Shown piece by piece: positions 1 through 8,398 of a DNA stretch of 64,000 nucleotides (position 1 is the first letter of the stretch; each line of letters starts with the position of its first letter). The stretch comes from an uncultured Dehalococcoidia bacterium (lineage in GTDB: Bacteria; Chloroflexota; Dehalococcoidia; Lucifugimonadales; Australimonadaceae), in the NCBI GenBank assembly GCA_958295525.1, contig OY282355.1:2165931-2229930 (forward strand). The letters are read 5' to 3'. Under the pieces are notes generated by a model. It saw only the letters and a program-made list of their open reading frames with translations. It was not told the DNA's origin and did not search any database. A program made the translations under genes and the position numbers.

Positions 1-123
1 CGCGCATTGATCAGAGGATGGCGTTGCGCTTCGTTTGTGAATCCGGCGAACCTCGCCCCCAGGTGGGCGCGCAGAACGCGCCGGTAGGCCTGGCTGCGCG
101 GCGGGGGAGGGGGCGAGGGGGGG

Positions 124-2706
124 TCAGGAAAGGGCGAAGGTGGAGCCGCGCGGGCCGCGGGAGACCTCGATGCGGACGGGGAACGCCTCTTTGATGTCGT
201 CCATATGCGTGATGACGAGGATGCGCTCGAATCGGTCCTCGATGGCCTGGATGACCTCTAGGATGCGGTCGCGCCCCTCGGCGTCTTGCGTGCCGAAGCC
301 TTCGTCTATGAAGAGCGTAGGGAGCGTCGCGCCGGTGCGCCACGCGAGCAGGCGACTGAGGGCGATGCGAAGGGCGAAGTCCACGCGGAAGCGTTCGCCG
401 CCGCTGAACATTTCGTAGGCGCGGGTTCCCAACTCGTCGCCGATCACGATGTCCAGCGTTTCGACGGCCTGCCCTGCGGCGGCGCCGCGCTTCTCGCGCT
501 GCGTTTCGAGGCGGAGCGCCATTCGCCCGTCGGTCATACGCCGCAGGAGGTCGTTCGCTTCGTCCTCGATGCGGGGGAGCGCGGCCTCCATCAGCAGCGC
601 CTGCACGCCGCCCTTGCCGAACGCGGCCTGCAGTTCGCCGTAGGCGCCGGCCTCTTCGGCGAGGGCGGCGCGCCGCGCCTCCGCCTGCTCGAGTTCGGCG
701 GCGGCCTCCGCAATTCGCCGAACCTCGTTCTCGAGGCCGCCCTTGCGCGACTGGAGGACGCCGCGGGCGGCGGACGCCTCTCTCCATTCGCGCTCCACGG
801 CGTCGCGCTGGGCGGCGTAGGAGGGCAGTTCGCTCAACTCCCGCGCGGCGGCGGCGCTCGCCTGCTCGGCGCGGGCGGCGTCGTTCGCGGCTTCGGCGGC
901 GCGGGCGCGGGCGCGCTCCAGCGAAGCCGCGTCGTCGTCCATCCGCTCGCGGGCGGCGTCGAGGCTCCGGCGCTCCTCTTCCCAATGCGCCAGTTCGCGC
1001 GCGCGCCCTTCCGCCTCCGCGAGCGCTTCCGGATCGAACGCGAGTTCGGCGAGGCGCTCGCGGATACGGCCGGCCGCGGCTTGCTCGTCCCGCGCATAGG
1101 AACCGTTCGCAAGAGCGGCCTCGCCGTCGCGGATCAGGGCGAACGCGTCGGGCAACTGCGCCGCCGCCTGCTGCGCCTCCTCGCGGCGCCGCGACAGATG
1201 TCCGCGCTCCTCCTGAATGCGCTTCCGCTCCCCGTCCAACTCGCTCAGGGCGCGGCGGGACGCGGCGTCCGCTTGCGCGGCCTCTTGGTCGAGCCGGTCG
1301 GCTTCTTGCTTCTGCGCCATGTAGCGCGCGCGCTGCCCGGCGATTGCGCTCTCGTAGCCGGAGCGGATCCGCGCCGCGCCGTCCTCTCCCAGCGGAGAGG
1401 CGCACAGGGGGCAGGCGGCGCCGTAGGGGTGGCCGTGGTCGAGAACGTCGAGTTTCGCCCGCGTCTCCTTGCCCTCTTCCGTAAGCCGCTCGTTGTCCTG
1501 CCGGAGCGCCTGCGCCTGCGACGCGAGCGCTCTTCCGCGCTCTCCGGCTTGCTCCGCCTCTTCCCGGCGGGAGGCGGCGGCTTGCTCCTTCGCGGTCAGT
1601 TCGTCCTCTTGCAATTGGATGGAGGGCAGGGACTCCGCCTGCGGAACGAGTTGCGCTTCCAGATGCCGGCGCCGCGCCGCGACTTCGCTCTCGAGGCGCG
1701 CGCGGGATTCCGCGACCGCCCGCTCCAGCGGGGCGAGTTCCGATTGCAAGGCGAGGGCGCTGCGGGCGGCCTCTTGCAGGGCGGCGGCGCGCTCGCGCGC
1801 CTCCCGCAAGGCGCCGAAGCCGCGCTCGATTTCGCCGGCGCGGGCGATGGCGGCGCTCCATCCGGCAATGCGCTTCTCCAATTGCGCGGCTTCCCGCTCC
1901 TCGCCGACTTGCCGCTCCCGGGCGCGCCGCGCCTGGGCGTCCTGGTCGGCCTGCTCGCCGCGGCGCCGCTCGAGATGGGCGACGCGGTCGCGCAGCAGCC
2001 GCAGGCGCTCCTCCAGACCGGCGACCGCCGCATCGGACTGGGCGAGGCCGCGCTCCGCTTCCTCCAACTCGGCCCGCGCTTCCGGGCCGCGGGATGCGCG
2101 CTCCCGCAGACGGTCGGCGGCGACGGCGTTCGCCTGCGCCCGCCCTTCCGCGTCGCGCTTGCGGAGGCGCGCTCGATCCTCGAGGCCGTCGTACAGGCCA
2201 AGCCCCAGCATTTTCGCGAGAGCCTCCTTGCGCTTGCCGGGGGAACTTGTCGTGAACGCATCGGCGCGCCCTTGCACGAGGAACGCGCTGTTGACGAACG
2301 TGTCGTAGTCCATACTGATCAGCCGCTCGATCTCCGCGGCGGTCGCGGGGATGGTGTCGGCGGTCACGGGGCGGAAGTCGCCGGCGGCGGTCTGGGCGGC
2401 CAGTTCCAGGGAACTCTGGGGCGAACTGCGCGCTTGCGAATAGCGGCGGGTCACGCGGTAGCGGACGCCCTCCGCATCGAAGACGAGTTCGACGCGCATC
2501 TCAACCTGACCGTGGTGCAGCAGTTGCTCGTTGCGCTGGCCGCGCGCCTTGCCCCAGAGCGCCCACGTCATTGCGTCGAGCAAGGCGGACTTGCCGTTGC
2601 CGTTCGGCCCGCAGAGGCAGGCGAGGCGGACGCCGTCCAAGTGGAGCGTGGGAGCGTCGTCTCTATAGGAGAGGAAGTTGGAGAGGGAGAGGCTGATGGG
2701 AAGCAT
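124..2706 (-). CDS. sbcC: SbcC/Rad50-like SMC-family ATPase
   Basis: An 860-residue ATPase of the SbcC/Rad50 family, which with the SbcD/Mre11 nuclease processes DNA ends and hairpins. The Walker A motif GPNGNGKS lies at about residues 33-40. Long Glu/Arg/Ala-rich coiled-coil arms flank a zinc-hook CPLC (Cys432, Cys435). The ABC signature FSGGERF is near 767-773 and Walker B LFIDEG has Asp801-Glu802. I chose the ATG at 2706 because the ATPase N-terminus (MLPISLSLSNFLSY) starts there; upstream in-frame residues are low-complexity leader. A TACAAT -10-like hexamer sits at 2739-2744 on this strand. No SbcD partner is visible, so it is elsewhere or absent. Family assignment is secure; the exact role is inferred. 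Confidence 0.93.
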   Translation of the reverse strand: MLPISLSLSNFLSYRDDAPTLHLDGVRLACLCGPNGNGKSALLDAMTWALWGKARGQRNEQLLHHGQVEMRVELVFDAEGVRYRVTRRYSQARSSPQSSLELAAQTAAGDFRPVTADTIPATAAEIERLISMDYDTFVNSAFLVQGRADAFTTSSPGKRKEALAKMLGLGLYDGLEDRARLRKRDAEGRAQANAVAADRLRERASRGPEARAELEEAERGLAQSDAAVAGLEERLRLLRDRVAHLERRRGEQADQDAQARRARERQVGEEREAAQLEKRIAGWSAAIARAGEIERGFGALREARERAAALQEAARSALALQSELAPLERAVAESRARLESEVAARRRHLEAQLVPQAESLPSIQLQEDELTAKEQAAASRREEAEQAGERGRALASQAQALRQDNERLTEEGKETRAKLDVLDHGHPYGAACPLCASPLGEDGAARIRSGYESAIAGQRARYMAQKQEADRLDQEAAQADAASRRALSELDGERKRIQEERGHLSRRREEAQQAAAQLPDAFALIRDGEAALANGSYARDEQAAAGRIRERLAELAFDPEALAEAEGRARELAHWEEERRSLDAARERMDDDAASLERARARAAEAANDAARAEQASAAAARELSELPSYAAQRDAVEREWREASAARGVLQSRKGGLENEVRRIAEAAAELEQAEARRAALAEEAGAYGELQAAFGKGGVQALLMEAALPRIEDEANDLLRRMTDGRMALRLETQREKRGAAAGQAVETLDIVIGDELGTRAYEMFSGGERFRVDFALRIALSRLLAWRTGATLPTLFIDEGFGTQDAEGRDRILEVIQAIEDRFERILVITHMDDIKEAFPVRIEVSRGPRGSTFALS

Positions 2707-2900
2707 AGGGCCTCGCGGGGCGGAGCGCCGGAACGCGAATTGTAGCAGAGGAGCGGCGCCGCGCGGACAGGCATGCGGAGCGCGCGAGTTCGTCGTTCCC
2801 GCGCGGGCGGCGCGCGGCGCCGAGGAGCGTCTGCTACTATGCGGAGAGCCCTTGCGTAACTCGCCGCCGTTCCCGCGCAGGCGGGAGTTGAGGAGCATCC

Positions 2901-4250
2901 TTGGAACCTTCGCCGCCCGCCGAACCTTCGCCCCGCGTCTCGGGCGCGAAACGTCCGGGGCGCGTTTTCTTCGGCTGGTGGATCGTCGCGGGCAGCGTCT
3001 TCACGAACGCCGTTCTCTCCGCCGCGTATTTCCAGGGTCTCAGCGCGTTCATCCTGCCGATCGAGGCGCATTTTCACTGGTCGCGCTCCGTCATCAGCGG
3101 GGCGATGTCTATGCGTCAGTTGGAGTCGGGAATCTTCAGCCCGCTGGTGGGCGTGCTGTTGGACCGAATGAGTCCCCGCGCGCTGATCTTCTGGAGCGCG
3201 GTGATCGCGGGAGGCGGGCTGATCGGGCTGGGACTCGTCAACGGCGTCGTCACGTTCTACGCCGCCATCTTTCTCATCTCCATCGGAACGTCCGGAATGA
3301 GCCACGCGGTCACCTGGCCGGTGGTCATCGCGCGCTGGTTCCGCCGCAAGCGGGGGCTGGCCACGGGGCTCGCGGTGATGGGGCCGATCTTCGGCTCGCC
3401 GTTCGTCATTCTGAACACGAGGCTCGAGGAGACCTACGGCTGGCGGGCGATTCTCATCGCCTACGGCGTCATCGTCCTGGCGCTGCTGACGCTGATCAGC
3501 GCGGTGGCGAGGGGCCGCCCCGAGGACTACGGCATGCACCCGGACGGCGACCCTCCGAAGGAGGGCGAGGCGCACGACGCGGCGGGGAGGCTGCGCCGTC
3601 CGGCGGAGCGCGGGATGAGCGTCCGCCAAGCCGCGCGGACAAAGGAGTTTTGGCTGTTTATGGGCTATCTCTCCGGGATGTTTATGGTGAACTCCGCGTT
3701 TCAAGTGCATCAGATTCCGTATTTCGTGCAGGACGCGGGGCTGTCGCCGGAGGGGGCAGCGCTGACGTTCATGCTCGTCTTCCTGCTGAGCGGAATTGGG
3801 CGCATCGGGGCGGGGGCGATGCTCGACCGCGCGGACTACCGGGTGGCGCTCGCGGCGGTCGCGGCGATGCTGGCGTTTTCAATGCTCTATCTGCAATTCG
3901 TTCAGGCGACGACGATCTGGCGCTCGATGCCGTTCGTCGCGTTGTTCGGGATCGGATTCGGGAGCGTGATTCCGATGCGGGGAACCCTAGGCAGCATGAT
4001 GTTCGGGACGCGCTCGCTGGGCTCCATCGTGGGGATTCTGCAGGGAGGGTCGGTTGCGGCGGGAGTGGTCGGCCCTTTGTTTCTGGGTTTGATCTTCGAC
4101 GCGAACGGCAACTACAGCGTGGGGGTTTGGGCGCTTGCGGCGGTGGGCGCGCTGATGGCGCCGATGGCGTTCGCAATGGGGTCGCCGCGCAGGCTGGAGG
4201 CGCGGATCCGCCTGGATGAGCGCAGGCGGGCGGGCATGAGGGGCGGGTAG
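2901..4250 (+). CDS. MFS transporter
   Basis: A 449-residue major facilitator superfamily permease of the plasma membrane. The N-terminus carries the FFGWWIVAGS segment common in oxalate/monocarboxylate-type MFS proteins, followed by about twelve hydrophobic helices split by a charged central loop around residues 205-235. The start is TTG, preceded by an AGGAG ribosome site about six bases upstream. The substrate cannot be told from sequence; small organic anions are the usual cargo of similar proteins. It is divergent from the SbcC gene and followed closely by a nicotinate phosphoribosyltransferase, but no functional link is evident. Confidence 0.88.
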   Translation: MEPSPPAEPSPRVSGAKRPGRVFFGWWIVAGSVFTNAVLSAAYFQGLSAFILPIEAHFHWSRSVISGAMSMRQLESGIFSPLVGVLLDRMSPRALIFWSAVIAGGGLIGLGLVNGVVTFYAAIFLISIGTSGMSHAVTWPVVIARWFRRKRGLATGLAVMGPIFGSPFVILNTRLEETYGWRAILIAYGVIVLALLTLISAVARGRPEDYGMHPDGDPPKEGEAHDAAGRLRRPAERGMSVRQAARTKEFWLFMGYLSGMFMVNSAFQVHQIPYFVQDAGLSPEGAALTFMLVFLLSGIGRIGAGAMLDRADYRVALAAVAAMLAFSMLYLQFVQATTIWRSMPFVALFGIGFGSVIPMRGTLGSMMFGTRSLGSIVGILQGGSVAAGVVGPLFLGLIFDANGNYSVGVWALAAVGALMAPMAFAMGSPRRLEARIRLDERRRAGMRGG

Positions 4251-4340
4251 AGGGAGTTGGCGCGTTGTTACTCGTTATTGAGACTTTTGATGTAGTGGAT
4301 TGCGCGCCAGTTGCCGTGGACGGAGATGGGAGCGGGAACG

Positions 4341-5435
4341 ATGGAAGCGCAACGAGGAAGAATTCGGCAAGCGGGCGTATTGAACCGCCGCGCCGCGCCG
4401 CATAGCATACGGGCGCTTAACCCAACGGCGCAGGCAATGCAGGGCCGCAACCCAACATTCGAAGTCCGCCCCTCCGTCATCACCGGAGACACCGCCGACG
4501 TCTACCTCCACCGGACGCAGCGGATCATCCGGAGCGAGGGGCTCAACCCCACGGTGGCGATGCAGTTCACCGCCACCCGCGGGGCCGTGCTGTCCGGGTC
4601 GCTGGAGGTCAAGGCGATCCTCGGCAAGGTCACCTCCGAAGGCAACCGCGAGTTGTGGGCGGTCGAAGAGGGAGGCCGGATCGCGGAGAACGAGGTTTGC
4701 CTGGAGATCAAAGCCCCGTACTCCTCGTTCGGCCTCTACGAAACCGCCGTCTGCGGAACGCTCGCCCACCAGAGCGGCTGGGCGACCGCCGCCCGCGAAC
4801 TCGTGGACTGCGCCGGAAGCGTCCCGGTCGTCTCCGTCGGCGCGCACAACGTCCATCCCTCCGTCGCCGCCGTAATGGACTACGCCGCCACCGTCGGCGG
4901 CTGCGCGTCCGGCTCCACCGTGCTCGGAGCGCGCCTCGCGGGAACGCCTCCCGTCGCGACCGTCTCCGGCGCGCTCGTGCAACTGATGGGCGACGCGGTG
5001 CGGGCGGCCCGCGCCTTCGACCGCGCCGTCGCGCCCGACGTCCAGCGCATCGCCTACGTTGACCCGCGCAAGGACGTCGTCGCGCAAGTCGAGGCGGTCG
5101 TCCGCGCGCCGGGCAACCACGTCGACGGCGTCCGCATCGCCCGCACCCCGGGCGGCAAGCCCGTCTCCACGGCGGACGTGCGCCAAGTGCGGACGCGGCT
5201 CGACGAGTTGGGCGCGAGGAACGTGACCATCGTGCTCAGCGGGCGGCTCACCCCGGAGCGCATCAGCCTGATGCTCGACGAGGGCGCGCCGGTCGACGTC
5301 TTCCACGACGTGGGCTACATCGCGTCCGCATCGCCCATCGCGTTTATGCCCAACATCCGCAGCATCAGCGACCGCGAAGTCCCGCAGGAAACCGAGCCTC
5401 TTCCCCCCAATCCCCGCCTCCGCCGTCTTCTGTGA
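4341..5435 (+). CDS. nicotinate phosphoribosyltransferase (short form)
   Basis: This enzyme family converts nicotinate and PRPP to nicotinate mononucleotide in NAD salvage. The core shows the typical GDTADVYLHRT segment, the central SVGAHNVHPSV substrate loop and the late FHDVGYIAS region. From the ATG at 4341 the protein has 364 residues; a later ATG at 4437 would give 332 and places the conserved region at the very N-terminus, so the true start is uncertain. GGAG at 4329-4332 supports 4341. It converges on a NUDIX hydrolase and NAD kinase pair, which makes a small NAD-metabolism neighbourhood. Confidence 0.82.
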   Translation: MEAQRGRIRQAGVLNRRAAPHSIRALNPTAQAMQGRNPTFEVRPSVITGDTADVYLHRTQRIIRSEGLNPTVAMQFTATRGAVLSGSLEVKAILGKVTSEGNRELWAVEEGGRIAENEVCLEIKAPYSSFGLYETAVCGTLAHQSGWATAARELVDCAGSVPVVSVGAHNVHPSVAAVMDYAATVGGCASGSTVLGARLAGTPPVATVSGALVQLMGDAVRAARAFDRAVAPDVQRIAYVDPRKDVVAQVEAVVRAPGNHVDGVRIARTPGGKPVSTADVRQVRTRLDELGARNVTIVLSGRLTPERISLMLDEGAPVDVFHDVGYIASASPIAFMPNIRSISDREVPQETEPLPPNPRLRRLL

Positions 5436-5496
5436 GGCGCAAATCGGAGAGCGGACGTTGGGCGGCTGGGGCAGCCATTGACGAGAACTTACGCGG

Positions 5497-6048
5497 TTAC
5501 GCGCCCGCTCCGCCGGGGATATGCGGCGCCGCGAGGAGGAGCGTGGCGAGCGTCTTCGCGTCGTTCAACTCCCCCGCCCGCGCCATGCGAACCGCCTCCG
5601 CGAACGGGACGCGCTCGACCGTGATGCGCTCGTCCTCGTCCGCCGGCAGCGGATTCGGGAAAAGCCCCGTGGCGAGGAAGGCGTAGAGGCGCTCCGTCAT
5701 CGCGCCCGGCGCCGCGAAGAAGTTGCCGATCTCCGTGAACTCCTCCGCGTCCAGCCCTGTCTCCTCGCGCAACTCGCGCCGCGCGGCGTCCATCGGCGAC
5801 GCGTCTCCTTCGATGACGCCCGCAGGCAACTCCAGCAGTTCGCGGCCCGCCGCGTTCCGATACTGGAGCGCCATCGCCAAGTTCCCTTCCGCGTCCACCG
5901 GCGCGATGACGACGGAGTTCGGATGCCGCACGACGTCCCGCAGCGTCTCCGTTCCGTCCGCCAGCCGCACGCGCTCGACGCGCAGCGTGACGCGCCGCCC
6001 TGCAAACTCGCCCTCCACCGCTATCGTCCGCTCGGCCTCATCCGCCAT
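5497..6048 (-). CDS. NUDIX hydrolase, ADP-ribose pyrophosphatase type
   Basis: A 183-residue NUDIX enzyme resembling ADP-ribose pyrophosphatases, which cleave nucleoside diphosphate sugars to AMP and sugar phosphate. The NUDIX box spans residues 77-99: Gly77 and the catalytic RELREETG (91-98) are present, but the first conserved Glu of the GX5E pattern is Ala83. That residue is not one of the main metal ligands, so activity is still likely. The gene overlaps the end of the NAD kinase gene by 11 bases, so the two are probably co-translated, which suits a role in NAD or ADP-ribose turnover. Confidence 0.88.
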   Translation of the reverse strand: MADEAERTIAVEGEFAGRRVTLRVERVRLADGTETLRDVVRHPNSVVIAPVDAEGNLAMALQYRNAAGRELLELPAGVIEGDASPMDAARRELREETGLDAEEFTEIGNFFAAPGAMTERLYAFLATGLFPNPLPADEDERITVERVPFAEAVRMARAGELNDAKTLATLLLAAPHIPGGAGA

Positions 6049-6952
6049 CCGACGCCTCCTCCGCGCGATGCAGCGCGGCCCCTTCGGCCGCGAGCCGCCG
6101 CGCGATGCTCACCGATTGCTCCGACCCGCGCCGCAGCCGGTAGACCAGCGTCTCATAGAAGCGGTCGGGCGACCCGGCGCGCAGAAATCGGGCGCGGCGC
6201 GGGCTCGCCGACACCGTGACGGCGTCGCCTTGCGTCAGCGGAACGTCCACGAATCCGTCCGCCGTCATAATCGCGTCGTGGGCGCTCTTCACCACCAACT
6301 CGACTGACGACTCCGCAGGCACGACCACCGGCGCGTCCAGATCGCCGTGCGTGGCGACGGGAACGATCACGAGGTCGCCCGACGCCGGATAGAGAATCGG
6401 GCCGCCCGCCGCCAGCGCGTAGGCCGTGCTGCCCGTCGCCGTGGCGACGATCACGGCGTCCGCCTGGTAGGTTGTCAGTTCGACGCCGTTGACGGAGACG
6501 CCGACCCGCGTGAGATGGGCGATGCGCCCACGGCCCACGACGGCGTCGTTCAGAATGGCGACCGGGCTGCGCGGGGCGCCTCCGGCCCGGGCTTCCGCCT
6601 GCGCCATCCGGCGCTCGTCCATCCACGTGTAGCCCCCCGCGAGGTACTCCGGCGCGAGCCGCACCGCGTCCGCCGCCTCGATCTCCGTGAGAAAGCCCAA
6701 GCGTCCGAGGTTCACCCCCAGCAGGGGAACGTCCGCCTCCGCGGCCATGCGCGCCGCGCGCAGCAGCGTGCCGTCGCCCCCCACCGTGATCAGGACCGAC
6801 GGGCTGAGCGCCGCGAGGTCGGACTCGCCGTCGGCCGTGGACAGCAACGGGCGCCGGGCGCCCAGCGCCTTCGCCAGCGCCTCCGCCAGCGGCCGCGCCC
6901 GCTCGGACGCCGCATTGCACAGAATCGCCGCGTTGGTGGGGTCTATCGCCAA
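6038..6952 (-). CDS. nadK: NAD kinase
   Basis: A 304-residue ATP-NAD kinase that makes NADP in the cytoplasm. It has the diagnostic GGDGT at residues 58-62, the LNDAVV segment (family NE/D motif) and the glycine-rich TATGSTAYALAAGGPI nucleotide-binding segment. Length is normal for the family. The start is TTG (reading MAIDPTNAA) with an AGG ribosome site upstream. It is the first gene of a two-gene minus-strand operon with the overlapping NUDIX hydrolase. Confidence 0.93.
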   Translation of the reverse strand: MAIDPTNAAILCNAASERARPLAEALAKALGARRPLLSTADGESDLAALSPSVLITVGGDGTLLRAARMAAEADVPLLGVNLGRLGFLTEIEAADAVRLAPEYLAGGYTWMDERRMAQAEARAGGAPRSPVAILNDAVVGRGRIAHLTRVGVSVNGVELTTYQADAVIVATATGSTAYALAAGGPILYPASGDLVIVPVATHGDLDAPVVVPAESSVELVVKSAHDAIMTADGFVDVPLTQGDAVTVSASPRRARFLRAGSPDRFYETLVYRLRRGSEQSVSIARRLAAEGAALHRAEEASDGG

Positions 6953-7100
6953 AACACGCCTGCCAGCCGTCGTTCGGCTATTCTACACGGCTTCCCGATG
7001 GATTCCGTTATACCGAAACCCGCAAATGAAACCATCTGGGGGGCTGGCGCGTAGTCTCTTGCAACGGCGCGCCGGAAGGCGCGGAACAAGGAGGAGCCTG

Positions 7101-7679
7101 ATGCAGAAGCAGTGGATTGCGGTCTTGTCCCTGGCGGCCTTGCTGTTGGTCGGGTCGGTCGCCGGCTCGGCGTTCGCCCAGACGGCGACGCCCGCAGATT
7201 CGGACGGCGGCGCGGCGAGCCAAGAGGAAGGCCGCGACTCGGACGGCGACGGCGGGGCGGGCGAGGGAAGCGGCCACGACTCGGACGGCGACGAGGGAAC
7301 GGGCGACTCGGACGGCAAGGCGCGGTTCGCGCAGTTGCTGGCGGCGAACCTCGGGATCAGCGAAGACGCTGCGCGAACTGCGCTGGATGCAACCCGCGAG
7401 CAGTTGAAGGCGGAGCGGCGCGCGGCTTGGGAGCAGTCCCTGCGCGACAAGTTGGCGGAGGCGGTCGAGGCCGGCAAGATCACGCAAGCGGAGGCGGACG
7501 CGAAATTGGCGGCGTTCATCGCCCGCGCCGACGATTCGGACTCCATGCGCGGGTTCGCCAAGGGCAAGGCGAAAGGCAAGTGGGGCTGCGGCGACAAGGA
7601 CTCCGGGGACTCCGACGGGGACGACTCGGATTCGTCGAGCGAGCACGGCTCCGGGGACTCGGATTCCGCGTCGGCGTAG
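7101..7679 (+). CDS. secreted Ser/Asp/Gly-rich protein with DUF2680-like core
   Basis: A 192-residue exported protein. Residues 1-26 form a signal peptide ending AFA before Gln27. Two acidic stretches with repeated DSDGD/DGD motifs (about 32-73 and 158-192) flank a helical core of about 75 residues containing LAEAVEAGKITQAEADAKLAAF, which resembles DUF2680-type repeats. DxDGD spacing recalls calcium-binding loops, so cation binding outside the cell is a reasonable inference, not shown. AAGGAGGAG upstream of the ATG is an excellent ribosome site. A hairpin follows at 7708-7736. Confidence 0.75.
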   Translation: MQKQWIAVLSLAALLLVGSVAGSAFAQTATPADSDGGAASQEEGRDSDGDGGAGEGSGHDSDGDEGTGDSDGKARFAQLLAANLGISEDAARTALDATREQLKAERRAAWEQSLRDKLAEAVEAGKITQAEADAKLAAFIARADDSDSMRGFAKGKAKGKWGCGDKDSGDSDGDDSDSSSEHGSGDSDSASA

Positions 7680-7707
7680 CCGCTCATAGGCAACGCGCGA
7701 TCAGAGG

Positions 7708-7736
7708 AGGGGCTGCCCTGAGGGGCGGCCCCTCTT
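7708..7736 (+). terminator. GC-rich hairpin between convergent genes
   Basis: An 11-bp stem with one G-T pair (AGGGGCTGCCC at 7708-7718, GGGCGGCCCCT at 7723-7733) and a TGAG loop, followed by a short CTT. It lies just after the Ser/Asp-rich protein and just before the end of the opposing DUF4160 gene, as expected for a terminator. The T tract is weak. Confidence 0.5.
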
Positions 7737-7744
7737 GCGGTTGG

Positions 7745-8006
7745 CTAGGGCAACGGGGCTATGGAGGGAGTTGGCTCGTGGCGTTCGCTGCGGTTCCACG
7801 CATCGAGCAGTTCTTGCTCGCGAAGCGCCGCCCACTCCATTACCAGGCCGAGCGCGCGGGCTGGGAGCCGCCCACGCAGTATTGCAAGGCTTCCTATCTC
7901 AATTGCCGCCCTCGCTCCTTGATAAGCGGCGTGGAAAATGAGGCGGGGGGTGGTCGTTCGGGTACATGCGGATGACGATGCCGTAGAACCGGGAGAGTTC
8001 AGGCAT
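7745..8006 (-). pseudogene. DUF4160 gene with +1 frameshift
   Basis: Frame one from the ATG at 8006 reads MPELSRFYGIVIRMYPNDH then PPPHF, the conserved start of DUF4160 proteins, and then fails. The rest of the domain (HAAYQGARAAIEIGSLAI through HEPTPSIAPLP, with the typical GRLPARALGLV and WAALREQELLDAW) continues in another frame to a TAG at 7745. Removing one base from the AAAA run at 7935-7938 restores an 86-residue family-length protein; the 262-base span is 3n+1. The ATG overlaps the end of the DUF2442 gene by 8 bases. Either a recent mutation or a sequencing error; the domain assignment itself is confident. Confidence 0.8.
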
Positions 8007-8286
8007 TGACCGTCAGCCTTCGCGCGCTCGGCATCGCTTCCTCCACCGTTTTGCCGGTAAGTTGCAGGTAGAGGGCGTCCGTGCAAAGTTCGATCTCCTC
8101 GTCGTCGCCCCAAGCGACGGAGCCGTGCGGCGTGAGGCGCGCAGACTGGAAGAACGAGGGGTCGTTCCATGCGGCGAACACGCCTCTTCCTACGAGATGG
8201 GAGAGGTCGACTTCACCGCATACGCCGTCATCGTAGCGCAGCAGGAGGCGGTAACCTTCCCGGGCAGCCGCTTCAACAGGTTCCAT
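7999..8286 (-). CDS. DUF2442 domain protein
   Basis: A 95-residue protein matching DUF2442: N-terminal DYxLxxxFxDG-like strand pair (YRLLLRYDDGVCGEVDLSHLV), then WNDPSFFQSARLTPHGSVAW and the closing IELCTDALYLQLTG. The start at 8286 has GGGAGG about ten bases upstream. It overlaps and precedes a DUF4160 gene; such pairs are common in bacterial genomes and often suspected to be toxin-antitoxin-like, without firm proof known to me. Its partner here is frameshifted, so this gene may be an orphan. A TACAAT hexamer at 8364-8369 on this strand could be its -10. Confidence 0.8.
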   Translation of the reverse strand: MEPVEAAAREGYRLLLRYDDGVCGEVDLSHLVGRGVFAAWNDPSFFQSARLTPHGSVAWGDDEEIELCTDALYLQLTGKTVEEAMPSARRLTVNA

Positions 8287-8398
8287 AACAGGGCATCCTC
8301 CCAGGGGATCGCCGATACGGCGCCTCCCATCCTGCGGGCGCGGAACGTCAATTGGTTCGGAGCAAATTGTAGCACGGAGGAGACGCGGCGGCGGCGCG

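Noticed and set aside
1-123. Search for a gene in the first 123 bases
   Set aside because: No frame with start and family signature; only a small GGCGCG/CGCGCC hairpin (66-82).
286-2745. A long plus-strand open frame (819 residues) opposite SbcC
   Set aside because: Composition is a mirror image of the SbcC coding strand, with no recognisable domain; long antisense frames are expected in such GC-rich DNA.
4275-5306. 343-residue minus-strand frame opposite nicotinate phosphoribosyltransferase
   Set aside because: Shadow of a confident gene; no recognisable motif.
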